Assembly (NCBI GenBank): GCA_011523055.1
Contig: WTHQ01000032.1
Span: 1-47,114 of the forward strand
Reading direction: 5' to 3'
Length of the DNA: 47,114 nt
From: Methanobacteriota archaeon
GTDB lineage: Archaea; Thermoplasmatota; Poseidoniia; Poseidoniales; Thalassarchaeaceae
This document shows, piece by piece, positions 1 through 9,202 of the stretch. Positions within the stretch are counted from its first letter, which is position 1, and every line of letters begins with the position of its first letter. The position numbers were made by a program, and so were the translations under genes. A model generated the notes under the pieces. That model saw only the letters and a list, made by a program, of their open reading frames with translations, did no database searches and was not told the origin of the DNA.

Positions 1-146
1 CCGCCCTTTCCGCTCATTCCGGTCTTCATGTCGAGGCCAATTGACTGCGATACCATGGCACCGGGCTCGACTTTGATGGAGTCACCGGGTTTCAGGTGAG
101 CTGTTGCCATCGTGAAGGCAGGTCCGAATTCCAGAGTTATGTCCAT
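1..146 (-). CDS. AIM24 / TIGR00266-like protein, N-terminal part only
   Basis: This is the first ~48 codons of a gene that runs off the left edge of the window. It starts at an ATG (144-146, minus) behind a G-rich GGGCCGGGGT stretch. The N-terminus (MDITLEFGPAFTMATAHLKP, then GDSIKVEPGAMVSQS) matches the opening beta-strands of the TIGR00266/AIM24 family, whose hallmark is a G-x-A-F/Y-x-x-A..L.pGe.i..e.GaMv pattern. Family members are beta-sandwich proteins of unclear molecular function; the name comes from a yeast mitochondrial protein. It lies 39 bases downstream of the FAH hydrolase on the same strand, so the two are probably co-transcribed. The family call rests on one short stretch. Confidence 0.6.
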   Translation of the reverse strand, partial: MDITLEFGPAFTMATAHLKPGDSIKVEPGAMVSQSIGLDMKTGMSGKG

Positions 147-185
147 ACCCCGGCCCGATCCAGGGATGTTTATGATATTGTGGTC

Positions 186-788
186 TCAAAGAACACATTC
201 AGCCTTCATCGTACTCACAATCTGGCCATCATCGTTCTCCATCGTGCATATGATCGAGTCCCCTGGCCTCATCTTCCCAACCCCCTTGGGAGTTCCCGTC
301 CAAATGTAGTCACCAGGAGATATCCCGTACCAATCCACCAGTGTCGAAATGAGGTCATCCACCTTGTGGACCATTAGATCTGTCGTCGAGTCCTGCCTCA
401 ATTCGCCGTTGACGGACAATTTGATTCTCTTGGGCCTCGGATCCCAAGGGGCCCAAGTCCCCAAAACGGCAGAGCCTAAGAAAGACTTCCCTTCGAGCCA
501 TGGCCAGGATTTCTCCTTTGCCAAGCCCTGACGGGTTCTGTTGGTAGTGTCACACCCGATGCACATCAAGTCTGGCTTGAGCCCCTCTCCAAGCCTAATG
601 ACCAATTCTACCTCATGGTCAATATGGTCTGTGGGATGGCCCAATCTAACGACATTCATACCATCTGAGTCGGACTCTACGTGGCACGACTCAGGCATTA
701 GGAAGAATCTGGGGTAGTCAGCAACATCCCCGCCGATTTCCTCTGCATGCTCAACATAGTTTCTGAATACCGCCCATCCCAAAGGCAT
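186..788 (-). CDS. Fumarylacetoacetate hydrolase (FAH) family protein
   Basis: A 200-residue protein with the FAH fold signature. It opens with an RNYVEHAEEIG segment (the family's 'grNY..Ha.E'). An acidic metal-binding segment (HEVELVIRLGEG) and a WLEGKSFLGSAVLG segment (family K-s.d...p.Gp) follow. Near the C-terminus are ISPGDYIWTGTPKGVG and MRPGDSI, the usual 'l.pGD.i.tGTP.GvG' signature. Family members are Mg-dependent C-C hydrolases, isomerases or oxaloacetate decarboxylases acting on acylpyruvates and related diketo acids; the substrate here cannot be told from sequence. Length is typical of the single-domain (FAHD1/YcgM-like) subgroup. It diverges from the DnaJ-like gene across about 80 bases and is followed by the AIM24-like gene. 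Confidence 0.85.
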   Translation of the reverse strand: MPLGWAVFRNYVEHAEEIGGDVADYPRFFLMPESCHVESDSDGMNVVRLGHPTDHIDHEVELVIRLGEGLKPDLMCIGCDTTNRTRQGLAKEKSWPWLEGKSFLGSAVLGTWAPWDPRPKRIKLSVNGELRQDSTTDLMVHKVDDLISTLVDWYGISPGDYIWTGTPKGVGKMRPGDSIICTMENDDGQIVSTMKAECVL

Positions 789-867
789 GGACTTTCGAGG
801 ATGCCCGAGGTTTTCACGCCTTTGCCATAGAGAGAATTCAAGAGACCAAGTATAGCGAGGCGTCTAC

Positions 868-1800
868 ATGAGCGACGACCCCTACAAAGTTCTAGGGGTC
901 GGTCGGGACGCCACAGACGCCGAAATAAAGCGAGTCTATCGTAAGCTCGCACGACAGTATCATCCAGATAGGAATCCGGGCGACAAGGCTGCTGAGGAGA
1001 GATTCAAATCCATCCAATCATCATATGACAAAATCGGCACTGACGAAGCAAGGAGAAAATACGATGAATCTAGGAGAATGGATGACTTCTTCAGAAGCAG
1101 CCCGAGGTCTTCAAACTCAAGGTTTTCCGGTTTCGATATTCCAGACATATTCTCACAGATGTTCGGGGGTCAGCAGAACAACAGACAGGCCAGGGATAGG
1201 CAGGAACAGAGGGAAACATATCGGGGTTCGGACATAACTTCGGGCATCGACATGGATTTCTCCGACGCAGAACTAGGGTGCAAGTTGGAGTTTGATCATA
1301 GAAGACTCAGGACGTGCGCGAAATGCGATGGCACCTCCTTCGGCTCAACCCGTTCCTGTGTTGGCTGCGATGGCAGGGGCGTGACCTCTAGGACCTCAAC
1401 GATAATCGTCAAGATCCCCCCGAATTCTAAGCACGGACAGAAAATTCGCATGAGGGGGTTAGGGCACGACCATCCGTTGGGGAAATCTGGAGATCTGATC
1501 CTCACCATAAGAGTGGATGCCAAGGAAGGGAGGAGATGGGAAGATGGTAGAATCATCCAATCCGTGGAGATACCCTACAGCACACTAATGCTGGGTGGGA
1601 AATGTAGCCTACGCACACCTTCGGGCGATTCGATTAGGATCGATGTGAAGCCCGGAACGCAAATCGGCGATCGTAGAAGAATTCCGAAGATGAGTTTCGG
1701 CGACGAAGATCTCGATGTTGAGTTCGTTCTGGAGGACAACACGAAACTCACAGATGCCCAGATAGTCGCGCTGGAACGACTGAGAGACACGGGCCTTTGA
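868..1800 (+). CDS. DnaJ-like Hsp40 co-chaperone with reduced zinc-finger region
   Basis: 310 residues. The N-terminal J domain (about 4-68) carries the HPD tripeptide at residues 32-34, which stimulates Hsp70/DnaK ATPase. A serine/arginine/glutamine-rich linker with an FxxMFGG segment follows (about 75-118). The cysteine-rich region holds only two CxxCxG-type motifs (C150/C153 and C164/C167) where canonical DnaJ has four, so it could form one zinc site but not two. The C-terminal substrate-binding beta domains are recognisable (IPPNSKHGQKIRMRGLG, DLILTIRVDAKE, and a second GTQIGDRRRIPKMSFG). It is shorter than the usual ~370 residues. No dnaK or grpE is adjacent, so it may be a specialised J-protein rather than the main DnaJ. 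The stop sits 44 bases before the proposed start of the downstream RND gene. Confidence 0.88.
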   Translation: MSDDPYKVLGVGRDATDAEIKRVYRKLARQYHPDRNPGDKAAEERFKSIQSSYDKIGTDEARRKYDESRRMDDFFRSSPRSSNSRFSGFDIPDIFSQMFGGQQNNRQARDRQEQRETYRGSDITSGIDMDFSDAELGCKLEFDHRRLRTCAKCDGTSFGSTRSCVGCDGRGVTSRTSTIIVKIPPNSKHGQKIRMRGLGHDHPLGKSGDLILTIRVDAKEGRRWEDGRIIQSVEIPYSTLMLGGKCSLRTPSGDSIRIDVKPGTQIGDRRRIPKMSFGDEDLDVEFVLEDNTKLTDAQIVALERLRDTGL

Positions 1801-1844
1801 GAACATTACAACTACTCATAAGAGTCGTTCTTCGAGGTTCTGTT

Positions 1845-4800
1845 GTGCGCGACTTCACAAAGATCGCAGACACCATGATATTGCACAACAAGCGTGTGCA
1901 CTTTGCAGTAATCGCAATCACAGCGTTCATGATACCGGGGTTCTTGTCCTCGCTCACGCCGATAGACATTGAAGCCTACAACATGGACTCACCGGAGCTC
2001 GAGGCCAATGACGTCATGAGGGAGGAGTTCTCTGGCGCTGGGAATATATGGGGATTCGGCATATTCGTACGAAACACTGAGCACATGGGGGACAACCCAT
2101 CGGAAATATCGATGATTCAACCATTCCCAGGCGTTTCAGTCGGCTTGGAAAATCCAACAGGCGGGGTGCTCAACCTCTCGATACTCAGAGAGGTCGACTC
2201 GAAAGCCGAGATACTGAAGAGCCATGACGTGTCGATGTACTACCTAAATTTCTCATCTGACATCTCAGGAATCCCGTTGAAGGGCGTACTGGATCTTCCC
2301 AACGAGTTTCGGGTTTTCATGGACAATCGCTCACTGGTAACCCGCGATCGAATCAACCCATTCACCCTACAGTGGGAGGCAGCACCAACGAACTGGAGCG
2401 ATTGCGGGATTCTGGAGTGCCTTCCCTTCGATGACCCCCTCCTTACCCAAGCCCACATAGACCTCGCTGCCCACAGGATGGCGAACCACACAAGAGGTTC
2501 ATTCCTGAGATACCTATCAGTCGACCGGGCATTCCTGCCTGACCCTACCAGCCCAGTGATCGGGCCATATGGGGGCGATCTGCAAGAAGATGGAACAATC
2601 ACATCAAGCGAATGGGGGCCTGGAAGATGGACAGCCAGTTCCGTTTGGATGATACTGAACCTTGACAGGCAGGCCATGATTGACAATGGATGGACATTCG
2701 CTTGGATCGATGCCAGGCCCGAATTTGGGTTCGATCGAGATGGGTTGGCCTTCTCAACCGATCCGATCAGGTACACGATGGAGCAATGTCGGCGGGAATC
2801 GGAACTGGGGTTAACACCATGCTCTGTTGAGTGGCTGTACCTCGCGATAGAGGAGGAGCTCAGAGCAACTGACGAACAAGTCGTCACAGTTTTACTCGGC
2901 GAGGGCCCCAATGTCGAGATAAACCGAGAGCTACTCTCAAGCTCATTCCTCGTTGGGATTATGGGTGTAGTTGTAGTCTTCCTGCTTTGGTTGAGCCTAA
3001 GACGGGTCTCAGATGTCCTGATCGTGGGTACCGGATTGTCTCTTGCTTTGCTATGGATGCAGGGCTCGATCGGGTGGATCTGGATAATCGGAGAAAGGAC
3101 GGGATACCAGATTATTGCCCGCTCGCAATTCTCGAACCTCCTCCCGATACTTGTCTTGGCACTGGGCATCGACGATTCCCTGCACGCGCTGCATCGCTAC
3201 AAGGAAGAGAGGAGGAAAGGTGCGAATCTTGAGTCCTCAGCCCACACATCCATATCTAAAGTTGGAAGGGCGATAATGCTGACAAGCCTTACGACCATCA
3301 TTGCATTCCTGGCAAACCTATCATCGAACATCGCCGCTCTGAGATCCTTCGGTATCGAGGCGGGTCTCGGGGTCTTCTCTGCGTTTGTACTGACGGGCCT
3401 CTGGGTTCCCCTCCTCAGGCTCGACTATGACAAGTATCTGGAGAAGAGGGGGAACTTGATCGAGGAAAAGAGGGATATTGTACGCTTGGTACCTAGCAGC
3501 TGGCTGTCGAATACTACTTCCTTTTCTTTCGAGAAGGCCCCAATAGTAGCCCTACTGACGCTAATCCTGACGGTCATGGCCCTAGGTCCAATGGCGGCCT
3601 TGGAGGGCGACTTCCAGATCGATGATTTCCTAGATCCAGACTCTGACTTCGCCCAGGGGGTGAACCTCGCCAGCCAGAGGTTCGCAGATGGCGAGCCAGG
3701 TTACATCCTCGTCGAGGGGGACATCGCCAACCCGTTGATCCTCGATGCAATCGAGGAGCTCCGACGGAACATGAACTCCCATGGAGATCTCGATCCCGAC
3801 CAGATCTCAAGGACCCCCACAGGACAAGTTGAGCTTCTGGCTCTCGACCAGATAGTTCTAGGTACAAAGGCGGCGATGGCATGGAACATCACACCCTACC
3901 AACAAAAGGGATGGAACCCAGATCTCGAGGACGGAGGAGTGGGCTGCAACACCTCTTTCGTCTACAATCCATTCGAGGGTAAGTCAGTTCGGCTACCGGA
4001 GCTGGATGACCGCGAGTGCCTGATCTTCATTTATGGGTACGTGCTGAACTACGGGGTTCCAGCAAGTGGGGGGTATCCTGAGATACCAGCCCCACTAGTG
4101 ACCGAGTTCATCCAGACAGAGGACGAATTGGATCCAAATGCCCACTGGCTGACCAAGGATGGTACTGTACCAACCTACGTTCGGATGTCCATGAGATTCG
4201 GACTCTCAGATCCAGAGCAGTTTCCCCTCATCGAGCCAGCATTGGAACAGCTAGTTCGAGACATGGAGCCACTCCAGAACCTCTCCAAAAACCCACTCCA
4301 CGTCAGGTCACCCGTCTCTGAGGCCCTCGGTGATGAGTTGCATCCGATATCCTGGGCGATACCAACTGGCGACCCAGTAGTAAGATTCGTCGCTGCGGAT
4401 GGAATGCAGGATCAAATGCAAGGAACATTGGCACTAGGCCTCATATCCTGCATGGCAACACTATGGTGGGGCTATCGCCCGGACGGAGGGGTAAAGGAGA
4501 GGATCAAGATAAGGCCAAAATTCGATGACTTCGCGTATTCAGCGACAATATCGTGTATCTTCACGATTGCGTCCTCTTCGGTCATAGGATGGAGCTACGC
4601 CCCCGTCATTCTACCCATGTCCATTGTCGCCAGCATGCTCTGGGGCCGTGTTGCGTTCGCACTCGCCTGCATAACAACCATCCCAATTGCTGTGGTCATC
4701 ACCTGGCTGTACGCTCTGATTGAGGTGGCTGGCTATGGGCTGAATATGATCACTGTCTCCATAGCAGCCATCTCCCTCGGGGTTGGCATAGACTATGTCA

Positions 4801-5102
4801 TCCACGTCATCGAGAGGTTCCGGGAAGAGATGGAAGCGTCCTCAAACCCTTCTGCTTCGATAAAAGCCGTTGGAGGTGCTTCTGGCCTCGCACTCGTGGG
4901 CTCCGCCCTCTCGGACATGGCCGGCTTCTTGGTAATCATGCAATCCTCCATGGGCTTCTTCTCAACCTTCGGGCTATTCTGCGCTGTGATGATCGGCCTG
5001 GCACTGGTTGCAAGCATGGTACTGGCGCCTGCGGCATTGAGGGCGATGCCGATGGTGAACCCACCACCCAAAGATACTGACTCAGCCAATCTCGCTCTCT
5101 AG
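1845..5102 (+). CDS. Large RND/MMPL superfamily exporter
   Basis: About 1085 residues from a GTG at 1845, which has a GAGG motif about 8 bases upstream. An in-frame TTG at 1797, overlapping the dnaJ-like stop, would add 16 residues. The duplicated RND layout is clear: a first membrane helix near residues 19-39, a very large external loop to about 365, and a six-helix bundle containing LALGIDDSLHALHRYKEE near 440. A second start helix (about 575), a second large loop, and a helix bundle with GVGIDYVIHVIERF near 978 follow. The 'G-(I/V)-D-x' motif lies in the proton-relay helix of MMPL/RND proteins; the first copy reads GIDD rather than the usual GIDY. RND/MMPL members move hydrophobic substrates or lipids using the ion gradient; the substrate here is unknown. 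Its last 21 bases are also coding for the RND gene on the opposite strand. Confidence 0.88.
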   Translation: MRDFTKIADTMILHNKRVHFAVIAITAFMIPGFLSSLTPIDIEAYNMDSPELEANDVMREEFSGAGNIWGFGIFVRNTEHMGDNPSEISMIQPFPGVSVGLENPTGGVLNLSILREVDSKAEILKSHDVSMYYLNFSSDISGIPLKGVLDLPNEFRVFMDNRSLVTRDRINPFTLQWEAAPTNWSDCGILECLPFDDPLLTQAHIDLAAHRMANHTRGSFLRYLSVDRAFLPDPTSPVIGPYGGDLQEDGTITSSEWGPGRWTASSVWMILNLDRQAMIDNGWTFAWIDARPEFGFDRDGLAFSTDPIRYTMEQCRRESELGLTPCSVEWLYLAIEEELRATDEQVVTVLLGEGPNVEINRELLSSSFLVGIMGVVVVFLLWLSLRRVSDVLIVGTGLSLALLWMQGSIGWIWIIGERTGYQIIARSQFSNLLPILVLALGIDDSLHALHRYKEERRKGANLESSAHTSISKVGRAIMLTSLTTIIAFLANLSSNIAALRSFGIEAGLGVFSAFVLTGLWVPLLRLDYDKYLEKRGNLIEEKRDIVRLVPSSWLSNTTSFSFEKAPIVALLTLILTVMALGPMAALEGDFQIDDFLDPDSDFAQGVNLASQRFADGEPGYILVEGDIANPLILDAIEELRRNMNSHGDLDPDQISRTPTGQVELLALDQIVLGTKAAMAWNITPYQQKGWNPDLEDGGVGCNTSFVYNPFEGKSVRLPELDDRECLIFIYGYVLNYGVPASGGYPEIPAPLVTEFIQTEDELDPNAHWLTKDGTVPTYVRMSMRFGLSDPEQFPLIEPALEQLVRDMEPLQNLSKNPLHVRSPVSEALGDELHPISWAIPTGDPVVRFVAADGMQDQMQGTLALGLISCMATLWWGYRPDGGVKERIKIRPKFDDFAYSATISCIFTIASSSVIGWSYAPVILPMSIVASMLWGRVAFALACITTIPIAVVITWLYALIEVAGYGLNMITVSIAAISLGVGIDYVIHVIERFREEMEASSNPSASIKAVGGASGLALVGSALSDMAGFLVIMQSSMGFFSTFGLFCAVMIGLALVASMVLAPAALRAMPMVNPPPKDTDSANLAL

Positions 5103-7811
5103 GAGCTTCGCATAAAGCGGCGTCAGAAGTAGTAAACTGGACAGCAGTGCGAGAGTTATGGCCACGACAAAGGCCTGGCCAAAGAGCTGGAGGGGCACCA
5201 GTGAGGATAGGTTCAGGACAGAGAAACCACCTGCGGTCGTTACGGCTGCAGCCCCCATGGCTCGACCCGTCGTGGAGACGGCTCGTGATGCCCAGACTTC
5301 CGGGCCTGCGTGAGGGTCATGCTCGGCCTCCTCCTCGAGCCTCGTTGCGATGTGTATGGCGTAATCCACCCCAAGACCTAGCGTCAAGGCCCCAATTGTG
5401 ACGGTTTGTGAGTTAAGTTGGAATCCCGTGTAGCCCATTATCCCGAAAACCCAGGCAACCACGGCCATCAGTGGGAGCCATGCGACGAAGCCTCGCTTTA
5501 TGCCCTTGACAGGGTCTCTGGTTCTACCAGTCTGTATTGCCAGCAACATCAAGAGGATGACTCCTGCAACTACCGAGGTGGAGACCACCGCAGCCTCTGC
5601 CACGTCGGCGGTGATTTGAGCTAGAATCAATGATCTACCACTCAGACTTGCTGAGAAAGAGGATCCATCGGTCACATCGTTGAGGCTCTCCGTCACCTCT
5701 TCTTGGAACACAGTTGTCGCTGACCAGTCCAATGTGGAAGCTTGGAAGGAGATCACCGTCTGATCCCCTGAGCTTGCGAGCAACCCAGAGCTCAGCTCCC
5801 TTCCCCTGTCTGTGTCCAACAGCCAATCCGACAACCCGTTCCAGGCATCGGAGTCCCCTGATTCAATCTGGGTCAGGCGAAGGTCCAAATCCAGGTCGTA
5901 CGACCTCTCGGACTCAAGGCTGGACCAGAGGTCTGAGGTCACGAGGGCTACTCGACTATCCTGCTTTAGCCTCAGAATCAGTTCTTCGACCATCTGTCGA
6001 CCACTTGGCGAAATGACGTCGCCATCAAGAACGACGTATAGGGGGGAAGGGCTGCTCTGGAAGTCCTCTGATATCAAGATGAAGTCAGCGACTACGGGAA
6101 CACTTTCATCGAAATTGTCGCGTGTGTCGAACCCCACCTCGAGCCTCTGAATGCCCATTGCGGCGGGTAGGGAAACTAGGATGGCGAGTGAGACAACCGC
6201 AAAAGGCACTCGCGTCAAACCTCCAATAGCCTTTGATAGTCGACCTTCGGTGATTTTCACAGCCCTCTTGATCTCAATGTCCTTGGGGGGAAACAGCTCC
6301 ATCAGCGCAGGTAGCGCAGTGATACTCAGCAGATAGATGTAGAACAAACCGATTGCGATCACCGTTCCAAAAACCACCAGGAACTCTTGGCTTGACAGTC
6401 TGAATGAGAGGAAGCCGACCATGTCAGTGAAAATTGCGATCAGCAGTGCGATGGAGGTGAATTTCGTACCCCTGAGTATCGCAGCCCTCCTGCTTGCCCG
6501 ATCCATTGCTCCCACGGTTTGCACAGACTTTTCATGAGACGATGAAGAAACTACGTATTCTTCCCTGACCCTCTTGACAACATGGAGGCCATAGTCGACA
6601 CCTATCGCCAGAAGGAGGACGGGGATGGAGTTCATTGCCGCATTGAACGTCATGGGTACTCCAAGTTTCGTTAGTACACCTGACGTACCGTAGGTCGCGC
6701 CGATCCCTAGGACGGTAAGACCCAGGACATACCCAGTGTCTCTCTTGCTCCTGAAAGAGAACCAGAGGATAGTCCCAAGAATCAGCAAGGAGACGGAGTT
6801 GAGAATTCCGAGCTCTCGACCGAGATTTTCATTCTGGCCTAGCAGAAGTTGGGAATATGAAAACACACTCGAGGATGTATCGCCGATCCCCGCGATCTTG
6901 GCCTCAAGTGAGCCTGCCCAAGCCTCTATTTTGGCCTGAATGTCGTCCAAGGACATATTCCCATGGGATTCAGATTCTGTGGTGACCACGAACGAGATTA
7001 GCATAGGCCCTTTTGCATTGGCCAAGTCACCGTGGTCAGAGACAGGGAGAGTGCTACGAAGTGCAGAGGCGTAGTCAACCTGCTGCATTCCAGCCAATGC
7101 ACCTAGTCTGGCAATAGAAGAGTCACGTGTCGCGTTGAAATCAGCATCAGCGTGGTGAATGGATGATAGCGAGATTATCGTCCTTTGAATTATTTCGTTG
7201 GAGTTTTCACCGACCAGTAGCCTATCTAGCCAGGTTTCAGGATCTCTGGGCTCCCACGTTTTTAGCGCGTCTGAGTCGATAACCATCGGGCCCGGGATTC
7301 GTCCCATCGCTGATTCCAGTGAATCTAGGGCATCGATGGTCTCGCTGTCGTTGCTAGATGAATTCAACCTCTCTATGGCACTATCAACGGGGCCGTACCA
7401 CGCCTGGGACGTGATCGGGTCATTGTGCATCTCCCAAGAGAGTGCGATGCTGGCTGGGCCGTTATTCGCCGCTGAGCCAAAGAGTGGGTAGGCATACTCG
7501 CTTAGATTCTGGTCATCGAGCAGTATGGCCTCCAAAACTGCGAGGTGGGCCCAGTTGTCTGGGCTCTCCAGCCCCCCGTCCTGCATTCGAGCTAAGATCC
7601 GAATAAAGTCTAGGCTGGCCTGATACTCCCCCTCAACCTCATCTAACAGCCTCACTGTTTCGTTGTCAGGGAAGAAGGCATCCTCTGAATTATCGAATTC
7701 GATGAACATCGCCATCGAACTTAGGGCGAGAATCCCCACCAGCCCTATGGAAAGGCAAGCTCTTGGTTTGAGTATGGATAGTTCAGTTAGTGCGTCAAAT
7801 GGGTTATTCAT
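5082..7811 (-). CDS. RND/MMPL superfamily exporter
   Basis: About 909 residues. I start it at the ATG at 7811 (MNNPFDALTEL), which overlaps the upstream stop as ATGA and has a GGAAGG site just before it; a GTG at 7823 is the alternative. The duplicated RND architecture is visible: a single N-terminal helix, a large external loop (about 45-330), then a helix bundle with AIGVDYGLHVVKRVREE near 402. A second single helix (about 545), a loop, and a final bundle with GLGVDYAIHIATRLEEE near 812 follow. Both halves keep the G-V-D-Y proton-relay motif, unlike the neighbouring exporter. It is the last gene of the photolyase / SRPBCC-epimerase operon. Cargo is not predictable; lipids or hydrophobic molecules are the family norm. 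Confidence 0.88.
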   Translation of the reverse strand: MNNPFDALTELSILKPRACLSIGLVGILALSSMAMFIEFDNSEDAFFPDNETVRLLDEVEGEYQASLDFIRILARMQDGGLESPDNWAHLAVLEAILLDDQNLSEYAYPLFGSAANNGPASIALSWEMHNDPITSQAWYGPVDSAIERLNSSSNDSETIDALDSLESAMGRIPGPMVIDSDALKTWEPRDPETWLDRLLVGENSNEIIQRTIISLSSIHHADADFNATRDSSIARLGALAGMQQVDYASALRSTLPVSDHGDLANAKGPMLISFVVTTESESHGNMSLDDIQAKIEAWAGSLEAKIAGIGDTSSSVFSYSQLLLGQNENLGRELGILNSVSLLILGTILWFSFRSKRDTGYVLGLTVLGIGATYGTSGVLTKLGVPMTFNAAMNSIPVLLLAIGVDYGLHVVKRVREEYVVSSSSHEKSVQTVGAMDRASRRAAILRGTKFTSIALLIAIFTDMVGFLSFRLSSQEFLVVFGTVIAIGLFYIYLLSITALPALMELFPPKDIEIKRAVKITEGRLSKAIGGLTRVPFAVVSLAILVSLPAAMGIQRLEVGFDTRDNFDESVPVVADFILISEDFQSSPSPLYVVLDGDVISPSGRQMVEELILRLKQDSRVALVTSDLWSSLESERSYDLDLDLRLTQIESGDSDAWNGLSDWLLDTDRGRELSSGLLASSGDQTVISFQASTLDWSATTVFQEEVTESLNDVTDGSSFSASLSGRSLILAQITADVAEAAVVSTSVVAGVILLMLLAIQTGRTRDPVKGIKRGFVAWLPLMAVVAWVFGIMGYTGFQLNSQTVTIGALTLGLGVDYAIHIATRLEEEAEHDPHAGPEVWASRAVSTTGRAMGAAAVTTAGGFSVLNLSSLVPLQLFGQAFVVAITLALLSSLLLLTPLYAKLLESEIG

Positions 7812-9202
7812 TCTGCCTTCCACATCCCAAGAGTATCGCGAAGCGCGCTCTCTAGATCGGGATGAGTAAATTCGTATCCCATCTTTTGGAGCCTGGAGGG
7901 GACGACGTGCTGACCTTCAGTGAGGAGTGTTACCCCCATTTTACCGAAGAGCAATCGCACAGCGAAAGTGGGGAGAGGAGCAATTGCGAACCTCTTGAGG
8001 ACCCGCCCGAGGGTCTTGGCGAACTCCCTTTGGCTCACTGGATTTGGGGCTGTTAGGTTGTAGGGCCCAGACGCATCTTCGCTCATCAGGAGTTCATGCA
8101 TGGAGTAGATCTGATCATCCATGGAGATCCATGGCATCCATTGTTTCCCTGAGGCCACAGGACCCCCCATGTTCATCTTGAAGGGGAGAAGCATCTTTCC
8201 GAGGGCTCCGCCGATTCCTGATAGCACTATCCCCGTCCTCAACCAAATTGTCCTGATGCCAGCATCGACTGCAGGTTGTGCTGACTTCTCCCAAGCAGAA
8301 CAAACGTCGGAGAGGTAGCCCTCACCAAGCTCAGATTCCTCTGTTAGTCCCCTCTCCTCGCCGTGGCCATAGTAGCCAACTGCGCTCGCAACCATGAACA
8401 CCTCTGGGGGCTCCTCAAGCTGTGCGAGGGCCTTTGCAAGGAGGGACGTACTGCCTGTTCTGGAGGTGAGGATTTTCTCTCTTCTCTTCTTTGACCAGCG
8501 CTTGTCGCCAATTCCCTCTCCCCCTAGGTGGATCACTGCGTCGAATCCATCGATATCGCCAGGGTTGATCACCCCTTTGTCGGGGTACCACTCTATCTCG
8601 TTCTCATTCTCTGCCTTCCTTCTGACTAGGCGGTAGACATCGTGACCCCCTGTATCCAAGAACGCTACCAACTGAGTTCCAATCAGCCCGCTAGATCCCG
8701 CAACCAACACCTTCTTCCTCGGCTTCGACCTGTGTTTGTCATGTTCCAACAGATCCCTTTGGAGTCTGATTTCTCTGGCCTTGAACATCCTGTCTATCCT
8801 TTGTTTTACCAGGCGCCCACCCAAGACTGTGTCTACGACTTCACCTAGAAATCCAAAGGGGACTTTGTAGTCAATTTGGTCCGTCACAGTCGTAATTCCA
8901 TCCTTTTCTTCGAAGATATGCTCGTGGTCCCACTTCCAGAATGGGCCCTTGAGCATGGTCTCCCCAAATGAATGAGGGGGATCGTAGATTGTGTGTTTGG
9001 CGTGCCAGGTCATTCTGGCTGGGCCCATTACGAATTTCATGACCCTCTCGGACCCTACAGCTGGTATGTCGGGGTCGGCCCTCTTTTCTAGAACCATTTC
9101 CCAAGGCGGAGTCAAGCGATGGAACGCACCCCTTCTCTCGTGCCAGTCGAAGACAGTCTCTATCGGGGTCCTGGTCTCTGTTTTGTGCGTGTATGTGCTC
9201 AT
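7808..9202 (-). CDS. SRPBCC ligand-binding domain fused to TIGR01777-type NAD(P) epimerase
   Basis: 464 residues, two domains. Residues 1 to about 150 form a START/Bet v1-like SRPBCC domain (TRTPIETVFDWHERRGAF, then TDQIDYKVPFG). Such domains bind hydrophobic ligands in a deep pocket. From about 165 to the end is a TIGR01777-type sugar epimerase-like Rossmann domain. It has a GSSGLIGTQLVAFLDTGG nucleotide-binding loop, VIHLGGEGIGDKRW, a VASAVGYYG active-site segment, a RTGIVLSG segment and a MPWISMDD segment. The same fusion is known in bacteria; the enzymatic substrate of this family is not established. The start ATG overlaps the photolyase stop by 4 bases, and the stop overlaps the RND exporter start by 4 bases, so the three are likely translated together. 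A hydrophobic-ligand role is inferred from the SRPBCC domain and the exporter. Confidence 0.9.
   Translation of the reverse strand: MSTYTHKTETRTPIETVFDWHERRGAFHRLTPPWEMVLEKRADPDIPAVGSERVMKFVMGPARMTWHAKHTIYDPPHSFGETMLKGPFWKWDHEHIFEEKDGITTVTDQIDYKVPFGFLGEVVDTVLGGRLVKQRIDRMFKAREIRLQRDLLEHDKHRSKPRKKVLVAGSSGLIGTQLVAFLDTGGHDVYRLVRRKAENENEIEWYPDKGVINPGDIDGFDAVIHLGGEGIGDKRWSKKRREKILTSRTGSTSLLAKALAQLEEPPEVFMVASAVGYYGHGEERGLTEESELGEGYLSDVCSAWEKSAQPAVDAGIRTIWLRTGIVLSGIGGALGKMLLPFKMNMGGPVASGKQWMPWISMDDQIYSMHELLMSEDASGPYNLTAPNPVSQREFAKTLGRVLKRFAIAPLPTFAVRLLFGKMGVTLLTEGQHVVPSRLQKMGYEFTHPDLESALRDTLGMWKAE

Noticed and set aside
2240-3169. A 309-codon minus-strand frame opposite the large RND exporter
   Set aside because: No family features, and the exporter frame has a conserved fold throughout.
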